DNA of 64,000 nt from Orthonyx spaldingii (lineage: Eukaryota > Chordata > Aves > Passeriformes > Orthonychidae), in assembly GCA_013397795.1 (NCBI GenBank), contig VZTJ01001450.1:186001-250000 (forward strand), read 5' to 3'. Below are positions 1 through 12,400 of the stretch, one piece after another (the first letter of the stretch is position 1; the number at the start of each line of letters is the position of its first letter). The translations under genes were made by a program, and so were the position numbers. The notes beneath the pieces are model-generated. The model was not told where the DNA came from, did not search any database, and saw only the letters and a list, made by a program, of their open reading frames with translations.

Positions 1-75
1 GGAAGAGATCTTTAAGACCATCAAGACCAACTGCCACCCCAGTGCTGCCATGTTCACCACAATACCATTTTGTGA
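1..75 (-). mobile_element. CR1 LINE 3' fragment, cut by window edge
   Basis: The sequence reads ggaagagatctttaagacca and then a stretch like the CR1 text 'tccaactgccaccccagtgctgccatgttcaccac'. This is the reverse complement of the avian CR1 3' region ('..gttggacttgatgatcttaaaggtctcttcc'). The element therefore lies on the minus strand, and its terminal repeat tail lies left of the window. It is a short, diverged, non-coding remnant. Identification rests on remembered CR1 consensus text. Confidence 0.75.
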
Positions 76-3000
76 GTTTCTGACTGAAGAACACATTGTG
101 GGTTTGCTGGGGTTTTGGAAATTTCTTGGTTTTTTTTTTTTCCCCAGTCTTGCCCTGTATGCAGCTGATTTTTTCTGCCTCCAGAAACACCAGTCTGAGC
201 CACACAGTATCTTTGTTTCTTGGTACTGAATTCTGACCAGACACCCAGCTCTGTGTAAAACAGTTCTCGTTGAGTTGGTCTGAAAAAGAGATGGATATAA
301 CCAACAGAAGGTTTACTGGCATAGGGAATTGGATTTAGAAATTACAAAGTTCCTTCTAGCACTGGTAATTAACTCCAGCCTTTTATCAGCTGGATTAATT
401 TTCTAGTCTACTGGAACTGTGAAGAGATCGAAAGTTTAATGACCAGTGGGGTGTGGATTGCAATGCATTATCTTCCTTGTATTAAAAATATTGCAAAACC
501 AGAAAATGTTTTTAATGTTATATGATGTATCATTAGTCAAAGCACAGCCCGTAAAGAACTCCTGCTCTGCAGGATTGGGTGGGAGTGGCAAAGGAAACAT
601 TGCACTGCTTATGGCAAGGCACCCCCAGCCAGGAAAACCAGGAGCTGACGGCCTTGGAACCCCTGCCAGCTTCGTCCCAGTTTCTGCTCCTCATCCTTGG
701 GACATTGTAAACCTCCTTAGAAAAGAATATGGAAAATAAATCTAAATTTTGTGTTAAAAGAGGCATTCCCCAACATGGTGGTGACACATAACCATGGCTG
801 GTTGGTGATGGTTTGCCTTGAAGTTGCAATACTGAAGCACAGGAAAAAATTTGGTTCTCTTCTTTGTTCTACCAGTCCTATGCTCTGTGTAGGTATTTAA
901 TCTCTCTGTGTGTCACTGGAATCTTCTCTAACTTGTCTTCCTATGCCAGGGAAAGGGAGCACATAAACAATGGCCACAGGTGCTGCTTGTGGGAGGTCCT
1001 GGACATCAGCTCTGGGGAGAGGGACTGGCTCTTGCTTTGTCCTGTGCTGTGCTGGATGAGTTTTGTACTTCATACATACATTTTTAACCAGAAAAAATGC
1101 AGTAGGTGGGCAGGATGTGCTGCTAATGCTGCACTTTGTCTATTTTTAGGAGGCTATTTGTCTGCTCATTTGCAGTTGTTGCAATCGGGAACGAATATTC
1201 TCAGTCAATGCCCAAATTAAAAACACGTGAATGTGCTGGTTCTGCTGTCACCCGGGCAGGTGCTGCTCTGAAATAGCTCCACCGAAGTTCAGGAGTACCT
1301 CTGATCAAAGAGGACATCAAAAGAGCACAATCTATAAAGCAATAGTGCCTGCATGTAGAACACACTGGTTTGCAAGAAAGCAGGAGAGCTTTATTGAATT
1401 GCATTCAATCGTTGTCAGGGTGTTGGGAGCAAAGTCAAACCTCACCTCTGGATTTTCTAAAGTGATGATGGGGGGAAATGGATGGAAATGGATTGTAGTT
1501 CTAAAGAAGAGCTGGCTTTGGCATTTTTGATGGTTTTGCTAGAGGAGGGTCCAGGTACACGGAGAGATTCCTGCCCTGCTCAGGCTCAGAACTCGGCTGA
1601 GGCTGTGGTTGGCAATACTCTGCCTGGCTGGCTCGCCCTGCAGCTGGCACATTAAGGCAAGTTTACATGTTTGGGGTGCAAGGAGATTAAAATACTGATA
1701 TAAAGGGGTAAGATAGGGTTGCTTTGGCGTTATCGGAGTGTGCAAAATGATTATCCCTGAAGCGATGTGTGACCATGGCAGCCTTCAGCTGGTGGGTTTT
1801 CCTGCTCTGTCCCTACACCCACTCCTGCACAATCACCTACTTAAAATGTTCATCTCACTCTCCTTTTGACTATTTGCTTGAGAGTTGAGTGAATCTATGA
1901 GGCAAAGCAGAGCTGCAGATCTGGAACACGATGAGATCAGGACACCACGATGCTTCAGGCAATGTTTTAGCTGTGAAAAGCACACGGTTAAAGAAGATTT
2001 TTCTGTTTCATCTGAAAGATCAATATTCATTTGACAGTAGGCAGAAGGGGGAGCCAGAAAGGCACAGTGTCAGTGCTCATGCTGCATTTGCCATGTGGTG
2101 GAACTGGTTCTGTGTCACTGTGCCTGGCTCCAAAAGGCTGATCTGACCCCAGTTCCATCATTTTGTTTCTTTTTTCACTTTCCCCATCATCTCCCTGTAA
2201 TACCAATTGACTTCAGTTCTAATATTTTTTTAAATGCATGTTTTCTGGAGATGCAGCCTTTACAGGAAAAGTCAAATTCACCAGGTTCTGGATAGAGTTG
2301 AAATTAGCAGCTCTAAGTAAATAATAAAAGGAAACAAAATGTAAAACCAAGGGATAGAAACAAAATTTCTTAATTGTGTCATCTACAGCTGACACATCCA
2401 GGATCCACCCTTTTCCCTCTGATGCTTATGGCAAAACCTCCATTAACATTTCAAAGCTGGTTTTGAATTCTTTAAGAACTTTTGTTCTTCTGAGGGTTGC
2501 TGCCTGCACACACAAACCTCCCAGTGACTGACAGCACTACCCGATTTCATAAATTCTTTTCAGGCAACAAGATGCATCAAAATCAATGTTCCTTAGCGTA
2601 GGCCTGACTCTCACTTCCCATCCCTGGAGATCCTTGCTGGGAAGCCACGGGGACTTGTTAAACATCTGTAAGGCTCAGCTGCAGATGCCTTTGGTTGTCA
2701 TCACCTTTGGCTGAGATTGAGCCATCATTTTTAGCCCATGATCTGACATTACCCTTGCAGCCTTCTCCCAGTCTCCTCCGTGCCTGCCACAGCTCGGCTG
2801 TGCTGGGAGAAGGCCCCGTGCCCGGTCCTTTGTTCCAAATGAAGGATTTCAGTCATTTAACATTTCAAAAACATGCCTAGAAATCAATAGAGGGGATTAG
2901 AAAATCAAATCTATGCAAGTTCAGTGCAGAGCCTTAAGGGTTGAAAACGGTGTCAGAGTATTCCCAGAGTCAAACCCGGGGATGAAGGCTCAGAACAAAC

Positions 3001-3730
3001 CTGGGTTAAAGCACAAAGCACGAGCTGGAGCCCAGACTGGGGTGGACCTGTTTTGTTCTGCCCCAGCTGAAGAATGCAGACCAACACCACCTAAAGCTGA
3101 GCAGAAGGGCTTGGCTTTCCAGCACCAGAGCCACGATCCATTTAAGAAGTTATAGATCCCAAGTCTAACCCAGTTTGCACCTCCATGGACAAAATCAAAC
3201 AAAAACCTCTCTCTAGAACTTCTAAGTGTCAGGCAGCTCTAGGTTTGAACTTTCTCTTTGCTCTCTGTCCATTCTTCCAACATAAACTGCTGGTCCCAGA
3301 AGAGCAGGAGGAATGGAACTGAGGAAAGCAGAGAGCAATCTCTCCAAGCAGAAATTAGGACACCCTCCTGAAGGAAAGGGAGAATTGTCTCACACAGGAG
3401 CCCATTAATTTCCAGAAGTGCTATATAAAAAGCAATCCTGCCCTGTAAACAGAGACCATTGCAAAGGGTCTGCATGGATCTGCAAATCTGTTAGTAGGGA
3501 TAGACTTGGACATGTGAGGAACTTCTCTTAACAAGCTGAAACCAGATACTGTCAGCATCCTCACAGGAAAAGTCAAACTTGGTTTCCAAATCTGAGCTCA
3601 GCTTTCCAAAACGGGACTGGAGAGGTGGGAACTGGAAGAGGAGAGCAAGAAAGGCTTTATTTACTTGTACAATCTCTCAGCTTGGATATGAGTTGATAAA
3701 AACTTGATTTTATTACATTGCAATGGAATC
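76..3730. other. Non-coding stretch, nothing recognised
   Basis: Ordinary single-copy-looking DNA with many stops in all frames. It holds a T12 run ending in CCCCAG (130-147), which resembles a splice acceptor. The frame after it is open for only 26 codons and runs back into the CR1 remnant, so I do not call an exon. No RNA gene or promoter was recognised. Confidence 0.5.
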
Positions 3731-3840
3731 AAGGCCAGGTTGGACAGGGCTCAGTAGTGCAAGGTTCCCTGACCATGGCAGGGGGCTGGAATGAGATGAG
3801 CTTTAAGGCCCCTTCCAACCCAAACCATTCTGTGCTTCTA
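3731..3840 (+). mobile_element. CR1 LINE 3' end fragment
   Basis: Contains 'aaggccaggttggacagggc', then 'gaccatggcagggggctgga', 'ctttaaggccccttccaacc' and 'caaaccattctgtgcttcta' in order. This is the ordinary avian CR1 3' end in sense orientation. There is an internal deletion relative to the full consensus around 'tcagtagtgcaaggttccct'. It is a 5'-truncated dead copy of about 110 bp with no coding capacity. Confidence 0.9.
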
Positions 3841-5270
3841 AAACCAAACAAAAATACAGTTTTTTCTCTCCCCTAAAAAACCGCTCCAAACAGGAGTTGA
3901 AAACAACCTGCAGATTTCAAATGAAGATGGATGCTCAGTTGAGACTTATTTGGGAAAGTTTCAGTGTCAGTTCTGTGGAACTTTTCCACTCTTTGAGTCT
4001 GAACCTTTGTCTCCCATATTGCAGTGAAAGGTGACCTTGGAGACGGGGACAGGACACAGGGATGTCCTTGGAGAGGAAGGGGTTCTGCTGAGAAGCCCTT
4101 TGGGTTTTGGGACTTAGCAAAGTGGTGTGGAGGTGTGCTGGGCACTGGCACTTTCTCACTGGTGTGTCTTAGGTGCACTTCCAGAAGACTATTTCTATTT
4201 TAGATCAAAGAAAAATGCAAAAGCACTCCAGAAATCCTTTCTCAGGCTTTTTCTGTGGTTTGATGTGTTTTTTTCTTCCTCCTCTTCAGTTATTGTGTGG
4301 TCAACCTTGACGGGCTTTTAATGCTCTGCCAAGTTCTCTGGGAGCTGCAGAGACCATCCTCTAATGGATATATGATGTAATTATAATTCAGCATCCTCTA
4401 AAAGGGGCTCTTCTACCACCAGGGTGTTTACATGGACATGCAGTTGGAAGTTTTGTTTTGTGCATCTGTTTTTAATGATGTGGCCCTAAACTATCACAGG
4501 GGCCAGGAGAGCCAACTGTCAAGAGTTTCTGGTACCCAGAGCTGACTGTGATGACTACAAATGTTTTTCATTTGTCTGATTAAATAACTTCTCCAACACA
4601 GTGATAACCAAAAGTGCTTGTTTTCACTGTTCAGCTACAGTAATAAGTGACCAGAAATGTGCAGAAAAATCAGGGTGGAAAAAAAAAGCCCTTCAGGACT
4701 TTAAAAGTTCACCTTTTAACCTGTATTTTCAACACCTGCCTTGAGCAGGGCTTTGGTGCAACAAAGGCTGTCGAGTGATCCCCGTGCTGTCGCACTGTGT
4801 GGTGCTGATCCCCTCCTTCCCTCCAGCAAACTGCTGCTTCCAGAAAAACCCTGGAGAGCTGTCTGCTGTTGGAGCAGGGAACACACTGCTTGGACTCTGC
4901 CTTTTCCAGGGGATGGGAACACTTGACACTACAAACTGCAAGCAGGGACTGAAGGCTGTGTTTCTATTGGAAGCAGTGCTGCATTTTCCTCACCTGACCT
5001 CATGGAGGTTTTGAGGCAGAGATTGGCTGGAAAGCCACAGTTGGGGTGTGGACTAGCCTCGGTTTGGGTGCTTTCTAGTAGTGTTTGGTGTTGCTGCATG
5101 TGCTGAGTCGCAGTGTTTGGATTTTCAAAGCTCAGGGAGTCTGTGTTCTGGGCCTGCACTTGGTCTGCTTGCCTGGTTTCTGAGCCAGTTTACAGTTCAG
5201 AGCTTGCCTGTGTTTAGAAATGGATTTGAGAACATACACACGGCCAGTGGACTCAGATGGCAAAATACAA
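3841..5270. other. Non-coding stretch, nothing recognised
   Basis: No gene, RNA or repeat recognised. A modestly GC-richer patch at 4735-5000 gives short overlapping open frames on both strands. None has recognisable protein content. Confidence 0.5.
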
Positions 5271-5672
5271 ATCCCAGAATCCCAGAATGGTTTGGATTGG
5301 AAGTGACCTTAAAGGTAATCTCATTCCAGCCCTGCCATGGCAGGGACACCTCCCACTGTCCCAGGCTGCTCCAAGCCCCAGTGTCCAGCCTGGCCTTGGA
5401 CACAGCCAGGGATCCAGGGGCAGCCACAGCTTCTCTGGGCACCCTGTGCCAGGGCCTCCCCACCCTTCCAGGGAACAATTCCTTCCCAGTCTCCCATCCA
5501 GCCCTGCCCTCTGGCAGTGGAAGCCATTCCCTGTGTCCTGTCCCTCCAGCCCTTGTCCCCAGTCCCTCTCCAGCTCTCCTGGAGCCTCTTTGGGCCCTGG
5601 AAGGGGCTCTGAGCTCTCCCTGGAGCCTTCTCCTCTCGAGGGGAACACCCCCAGCTCTCCCACCCTGTCAGT
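5271..5672 (-). mobile_element. CR1 LINE, ~400 bp 5'-truncated copy
   Basis: Reading left to right, the sequence follows the reverse complement of a CR1 3' segment. It starts with the tail 'atcccagaatcccagaatgg', then 'ggaagtgaccttaaaggtaa', 'ctgccatggcagggacacct', 'agggatccaggggcagccac', 'gtgccagggcctccccaccc', 'ctggcagtggaagccattcc' and 'ctctcctggagcctctttgg'. It ends at 'ccccagctctcccaccctgt'. The open frames of 91-207 codons here are GC-rich repeat sequence, not genes. By eye it is nearly identical to the copy at 31.8 kb, so it belongs to a comparatively young subfamily. Confidence 0.95.
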
Positions 5673-7359
5673 GTGTTATTATGAGCAAAAAAGATGTACT
5701 TTGAGGGTGTGTTATTGTCACTCAGGTGTAACATTTCTGTAGGAAGGAAAGAAAGAAGAGCTGAATGCAGAGCCCCTCTGGCAGTTGCTGACTGTACGTG
5801 CTCACCTGTAGCAGCCTGGGTTCTGTGTGTTATAAAACCCCCTGAGCAGTCCCTGCTGCAGTGTGTGTGCTTAAAGAAATCTCATTAAGGTCACTGGTGA
5901 GTTTTCTTGGACAAAGATCACAGAAAACCCACGTCTTAAATGGTGGCTTTGGAAATCATTTAAATGGTAGATAATGATGCTCTTCTTTTACTCTCTAATT
6001 CGTTCTGCAGCAGTGTGTTCAGAATAGCCTGGATTGATTTTGGCCAGCTTGGATTTTTTACAGTCACTTTTTACAGGAGAGAACTGAAAAGTAAAATAGG
6101 TGTGGGATTAAAGAGAGAGAGAGAGAGAGAGAGACAGAGAGGAGTTGTTTAAGTTAAAGGAAGAACAGATGTCTAACAGCTTTAAAAATAAAAACAATCA
6201 ATTTCCAGCAGTAGTGATTATGAAATAGACCACTAGAAATGACTCCAGGGAGAGAGACACTGGATAAAGGCACTCAGTTTGTATCTTGCTCAGTCCCTGA
6301 GCAGGTTATGAGAAGCTTCTGTGAGAGAACAAGCTGGGCTCAGTCATGCTGAGGCTCCTTTGTCCCTTGGCTTTGAATTAAAAATCAAGTTGCAAACACC
6401 ACGTGTTAAACTCAGAACAGCACTGTCACCTGCAAAGAACTCAGTTCCTCCTGCTCTGGGCAATCCCCAGGGGCAGCTGAGCACCCACAGCCTCACACTT
6501 GTGCTGTAGGGTTTTGTTTTGTTTTCTTTTCAAAGCAGTTTCCTGTATTTTGGTCATATAGAATTACAGTTTAAAGCCCAGGCTGAGCTGTTTGGCTATG
6601 CCTCAGTTCAAAGAAATACAGACTCTCAAATGCTAACCAAACACGTATCACTTCTAGATGCTGTTTCTATGTCACTTTTCAAATTTTGTGATAACTTAGT
6701 AGAAAAAGGTTCTTAATGATGTGTATTTGCAGTGATTAAAAAAAATTCCTGAGAATTGTTCCTTGTGATTAAAGAGGTTATAAATCAAGTGTGTAGGTAA
6801 CTTTCTAAGCCTTGCTTTGCTTGGTGAGTTCTTTGATCTTTGAGTGCAGATGTTCAGCCTGGTGCCCCGGCAGAGTCCGACACCCCAGGCCCTGTTGTCA
6901 CCTCTGTGCCACCAGTTCAGTTCCCTGCACCGTGCCCTGGGCACTGGGGGCTCCCTGTGACCCCTTCAGAACTCTGTTTATGGGGTCAGGGTTCTGTGGG
7001 GCTGCTCTGGCTGCTCCCTGGGAGCTGGTTTTGCCTCCTGAGGTGGAACGCTCCCTCTGCGCTCAGCAGAACTCCACGACCAGCAGTTGTTAGATTTCAG
7101 TGGCCTCCCTAGCTGGACAATGTCTGAGGCATTTTAATCAAATAAATCAAACTGGCCCAAGTGCCTGTTGCTGCTTATAACGAAATCAGAGGAGCAGAGT
7201 AGTGCTGAACACACATCTTGTGTTTTGTGCCACACCAAAGTGAGACAAACGGCACGTTCTGTGTCAGCAGGTAATGACATCTCCCCAGGAGGAGAGTTCC
7301 TGTGTTAATCATATTGCACTTCTCTAACTGGCTCGCTTCCTCCTCCCAACCAACCAAGC
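5673..7359. other. Non-coding stretch with one microsatellite
   Basis: Apart from the GA repeat listed separately, no gene or repeat was recognised. A GC-richer patch at 6855-7060 gives two overlapping plus-strand open frames of about 90 codons without recognisable content. Confidence 0.5.
6112..6142 (+). repeat. (GA)n microsatellite
   Basis: About fifteen GA dinucleotides with one interruption (GACAGAGA) near the right end. The purine-only strand could adopt a triplex-type structure. It is probably length-polymorphic. Confidence 0.95.
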
Positions 7360-7900
7360 TGCTGCTGAAATTGTGACAAATGCTCTCACACTTTATGAAA
7401 TAAAAATCGTATTCCATCTTTTCCCCCAGCCCACTGTGCCCAGAACGCTTCCAATGAATTGTATGGCTGTGTTTGCAGGCTTCCTCCATCCAAACTTTTT
7501 AATGGAATTCCATTTGAAGCTGTCTCTAGTATGTGTCTTGTTCGCCCGCTTTCCTTTGCACAGTATAATGGACTCTTTAAGCTTTGAAAGCGAGTTGTTG
7601 TGGCCTAAAGTAACAAATCAGTTTTGGAATGCATGCTGTCTGTTGTAAATGATTTGGGGGTAATAAATTTTCTGGTACAAAGCAATAGGCAGAGTTTTCA
7701 TAATGTTGAACAGTTTGGACTTGTCTTGAAGGGAACAATGTCGCGAAAGCAATGTGCTGGTTCCAGCTATTTGTTATTATAAAAGACTATTTTTTTTTCC
7801 TTAAGGTAGAATCCTCATCAGATTTCATGCTTTGCTGTAACTTGTTTTATTCCTTATGTTAGACAAATAAAAATATTTGAGCACAGTTGTGTATCTGTTA
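7360..7900 (+). terminator. Candidate 3' UTR end with clustered poly(A) signals
   Basis: AATAAA occurs at 7399-7404, 7662-7667 and 7866-7871. The last is the most complete. A UGUA element lies about 30 nt upstream (7836-7839), CA dinucleotides suitable for cleavage lie at 7882-7885, and a GU-rich tract (gttgtgtatctgtt) follows at 7886-7899. This is the standard arrangement of a vertebrate cleavage/polyadenylation site on the plus strand. No coding exon was identified upstream, so the transcript it would end (coding or lncRNA) is unknown. AATAAA is frequent by chance in AT-rich DNA, so the call is tentative. Confidence 0.3.
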
Positions 7901-9058
7901 CATCTTTTAATGTAAACTTTTTTTTTTAGGCTGCTTAGGAAAGCTTATACATGTTACCCTTTATGCTGAAGGCCCATTAAAGTGGATTTGATTGCTCCTG
8001 GAGCTTTTGATACACGACATTTGAACATAGCTAATTGAAAACTGAGGCCACAGTGCAGAAGCTGAATGTGTTACCTTAAATTTAACATGATGGTTTTTCA
8101 GCACTCATTCATTCTATCCTGGAAGTGTTCACAGGAGGCAATTTCTAGAGCTCTCCCACAGACAAATCTGATGAAATAACTGCTCCAGACAGCCCTCAAG
8201 TTAGAACTGGATTTTGGTGAGACTCGGTGTGCAGTCACTATCAAGAGACAACACTCTTCCACCTTTCTGTGCCGGGATTTGTCTCGTTGGTTCTCAGTGC
8301 TGTGCAAACCATGTGGAGCTCAGAGTCTTCCTCCAGGTATCCAGGTTTAGGGACCGCAGTGCAGGAAAAATGAACCTTCTTAATCTTCAGCAGCCACAAG
8401 ATTGAGTAACTTCACTTTTCTAAGACTTCCCTTTCCCCAGAGCCCCTTTCTGGCTGCAGTGCCCAGGCTGCCACTCTGGGGGACCGGTGCTGCATCAAGT
8501 GGGGAATACCAGTTTGGTTTGGGCTGGGTGTTCCTGGGTTAAACTGGAGCAATGGAAGAAATTTGTGCATTCAAAATGGAGTAAGATCTGCTCAAATGAG
8601 ACCTTTGACTATAAACTGGGGAGTGATCATTGAGTGGATGAGTTTGCACAGCAATCTGCGCTGTGCTGCTTTGGGGTTTGTCGTGAATCTAGCTCCAGTT
8701 TGTCATCTAAGGGTTGCATAAGCAGGCTCCTGGCTGAGGAGGCAGTAGAGGAGCTGGTTTTGCAGGGATGGGAAAGCTCAGGATTCTTTTCATCGAAAGG
8801 GTTTAACAATCCTCCCCTTTGCTATCCCTGTGTGCACCTGTTTGTGGGCTGTAATGAGGACAGTGGCTGCTCCCACAGGGACCTTTCCGTGATTAGTTCT
8901 GTTTGCTCCATGGCCTGTTACTCCCGGGAGTGAAAATCAGCATGCACAGGGCAGCAGCAGCAGCCAGGGAACAGGGGCTGTGCTGTGCTGCTGTGTGGGC
9001 AGGGCAGGTTGTGCTCTCCTGTGCCCAAGGCAGCTTGGAGGCAGAACCCTCCCAGCCG

Positions 9059-9086
9059 CCCCCTCCCCACTCCCTGCCCTCCTCCC
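9059..9086 (-). repeat. G-quadruplex-capable tract on minus strand
   Basis: The plus strand carries five C-runs of three or more separated by 1-4 nt. The minus strand therefore has G-runs fitting the canonical G3+N1-7 quadruplex pattern. It lies in a GC-richer block (8940-9290) whose open frames on both strands are not recognisable proteins. Confidence 0.6.
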
Positions 9087-9448
9087 TCTGTCCCATCCCT
9101 GCTGGGGGGATGCTGCCCCAGGAATGGAGCTCCTGCTCCTTGTTTCTGAGAGCTGTGGCTGTGTCTTGGTGCGAAGGGAGCAGAGAGCAGAGCACGAACG
9201 TCGCAGGTGCCTGAGTGTGCAGGGAGCCAGGGTCACTGCTGGAGCTCTGCTGGGCCCATGCTTCTGTGTCCTTTAGTCCTTCCTCCTCTCTCACAAACCA
9301 GGAGCTCTACGGCCACTCAGGAAATTAACTTACTTATTGATCTTCCTGAGGGCCTAGGGATGTAACTCTGTCTTTATTACATCAGATTTTAGAAGATATT
9401 TTTGAACAGTGGCAAAAGCATAAAAGTCACAGGGGAAAAAAGTTCACC

Positions 9449-9475
9449 AAAAAAAAAAAGAAAAGAAAAGAGAAG
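9449..9475 (+). repeat. A-rich (AAAAG)n simple repeat
   Basis: An A11 run followed by GAAAAGAAAAGAGAAG. Low-complexity purine tract. No SINE or LINE body is visible next to it, so it is not obviously a retrotransposon tail. Confidence 0.85.
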
Positions 9476-12400
9476 CAGCAGCACTCTTATGTCCCAGACA
9501 GGTTTGTGGGGCTGATGAAATCAGTATGTGTGCATGAGGGAGAGGGAAGATTTTAGCAACTTGTGTACTTTAGGAAATTTATATCAGAAAACCTAATCTT
9601 AGATTTATTTATAAGCTTCAATTTTTCCTTATTTTAGCTCACAGAGAGAAGTTCAGCATTTATTGTGCAGCTTTTTATTTCAACCACATATTTTCAGAAC
9701 TACTTGTCTTTATCCTTCCCCTTTGTAGCCTAAAACTTGGCTTGGCAGGTCGTGAGGTTTTCGATGAAATTGCTTAAGGTGTTCCCATAACAGCCTGCAG
9801 TAATTTCCATACAGCAAACGTTATCCTCTTCCCAAGAACACCCATGGAATGTGTGGCTTCCACAAACAGCCTCAGCAAAAATGTGCCCTCAATCTGCAGT
9901 GATCAAATCCAAAACAGTTCAGACAAATCAATTCTGTTCTATCACAACAGCACGAGTAATGCTGATTTGTTCATTCCAATTTATGCTTTGCAGTTTCCCC
10001 ACAACTTCCCAGTATCTTCTAGTGAGAATTTCTAATATATAAGACAAATGTTCATCTATACACAGGCACATGGTTTTTCTGGGACAGCTTTGCTACTATG
10101 CTCTTAGAAGTAAATATTTGTCATTTAAACTGGATTTGATGAGCTAGAAGTGAGAGAAGCAGTTCATTAAAAAATTATTTCTTTCTGACTTCTATGAAAA
10201 CTCAGCCAATAATTTAATCACATAAAAATTCAAGGTAGTTAAAACTAAATTTTCTTGAGTATTTTGCTTTGAAGACTTATTCCAGGTTTCTTACAGAATC
10301 TTCTTCAATGTAAAGGAACTGAAATTAGACCTGGCTCCACAAAAATGTGGCACAGATAAAACATGTCATCCCGTAGCAATCAAAATTCACTTTGACAAGA
10401 CAGAATATGTTGCTGAGGCTCACAAGAAATGAGAGAACAAGACATGGTGCTGGTGAGGAGTTGGGTTTTTATTTTTTCCCTATTAAAGCACGAGCAAACA
10501 CAAGTCCTACATTCCCAACAGGTAAAGGATCCCAACCTTATTATAATGGAGCTTCAATGTGAAGCTGTCAGATCTGCAGGGTGAGAAAAAGCAGAAGAAA
10601 AAGCAGTCTGTCACCCTGGCATTTCTGTTTCCACATTTTCCTTATCACCAGGCAAAGAATGCATTTTTTCATTTACACCTACCTGTGCCTTTATGCAGCA
10701 CAACCAGCCTTTCATGCATTTCAGAGGAGTGGAGATGTCATGCTAATGATACGTTCCTTTTTCTGCCTTTTGAAGGGCAATTTAAATTGTCTCCCTGACA
10801 CTTGGTTTGCATTAGTGATGCTGAAACGTGTGCACGTGAGTTCTGTAAATGGATCCAGTGTAGGAGTGGAGGCATTTCTTTCCTCAACACTGAGCAGTGA
10901 TTTTTTTCCCTTATTGAAATACAAATTGCCACGTCTGGTTAAAGCTGAAGTGTGGGGTGTTCTTATTAGCACCTCCAGCCTGAAGCCTTTTCATATTCAA
11001 ATGAATGTTAAGTGTTACCAGGATTACACATTAGGCACTTAAAAAGAATGGGTTGAGGAGCTTCTTTCAGCTGTTTATTGTTCATTCGAGGGTATATTCA
11101 CTATGCTCATTTTAAAATCATATTTCATCATCTTCTGATATTTTGGAAGAGAAATAAGAAAAGGCAGATAAAATTTGGGCCTTGTGTTAGCTTCCATCGA
11201 TTATTCTGCATTTTGATCTTGTCTTGCTCCTAAATTGGCTAAATATTTAAGGAATAATGGAGCAGGAATGACTACTGCATTGAAGTACATATTGATACCA
11301 TCCCCTTGGCTTTAGAAAAGAGACTGTCTGCACAGAGACAGTTGATGCTTGACTGGCAGCTTTATAGATCTTTCTAAGCGTATGTTCAAGTACTAAAAAA
11401 GTTCTTCTCAGAATACACAGAGGGCAGCTTTAGAAGAGAATGTTCTGAAACTGCATTCAGGATGTGATTTTGGTGGCCATCAGCAGTGCCTGGACCAACT
11501 GTTTGATTAAATGCTTCTAATAAAGCTTTCAAATGTGCAACAGCTTCATGCATTATATGGATAGGTCATCTCCAGGGTGATTTGGGACCAGCAATTTCAG
11601 ATGTGACTGAGCTCAGGCACATCTTTCAACTCTGGAAAATCATGACACTGGAAAGGAGCTACAGGGTTTACAGGACTGTCAAATAGAAGGAAAAGATTCT
11701 CTGGGATGCAAGATCCTAAAACATCTAATTTCACCCAGAATGGAAGAGATTTTGGACTAGGGGAAGCGATCAAAAAAGGAAAGGAGGAAAACTGCCTCCT
11801 AATTCCTGATTTTAAGAGCAAGCCTTGGGTTCAAACCTTGGGCAGAGGTTCAAGTCAGTTCTTTATCTAGACCAGTTCACCTAATCCTGGTTATCAGCTT
11901 TCTCCTCTCTTGTAGGCATGAGCTGCTGTATAGCCAAAGGGAAGAAACTTCCCAGTTAAGAAATACCAAGGAACTTGCCTCAGCTAGCTGCAGGAGTTGA
12001 AAGAATTTTTCCCTCTATTTCAGATTTCAGACACTTTTCACTGAAGCTTCTTTTTCTCTCTGTCTTTTTTTTTTCCCCCCTACATATGGCTCTCTCAGTT
12101 TTTATGGGACTCTTTAGTCTTTCAGTTTTGGACCCTCCAGGCTTTCAACTTCCCCAGTTGCTCCTCTGCAGGCAGGACTCTCCCAGCCTGTGCTCAGCAC
12201 TCTGCATTCTGTGGAAAGAGAAGTGCCTTCAAGGTTTTGTGACCCAGCAATTTATTCATGGACTCTGGCAAACTCTAATTTGTATCATGCATGGAAACTA
12301 TTAAATGAAAAGGGTGCTATAGAATATTTTTTTCCAGTACAGCACCCTGCCCTGAATAAAACAATGGAAGTAAAATGAAGCATTTCTAGAGGAACTGGCC

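Noticed and set aside
5081..5742. Overlapping open frames of 91-207 codons on both strands
   Set aside because: They lie mostly within a CR1 copy and its flanks; GC-rich CR1 3' sequence is stop-poor and does not encode protein there.
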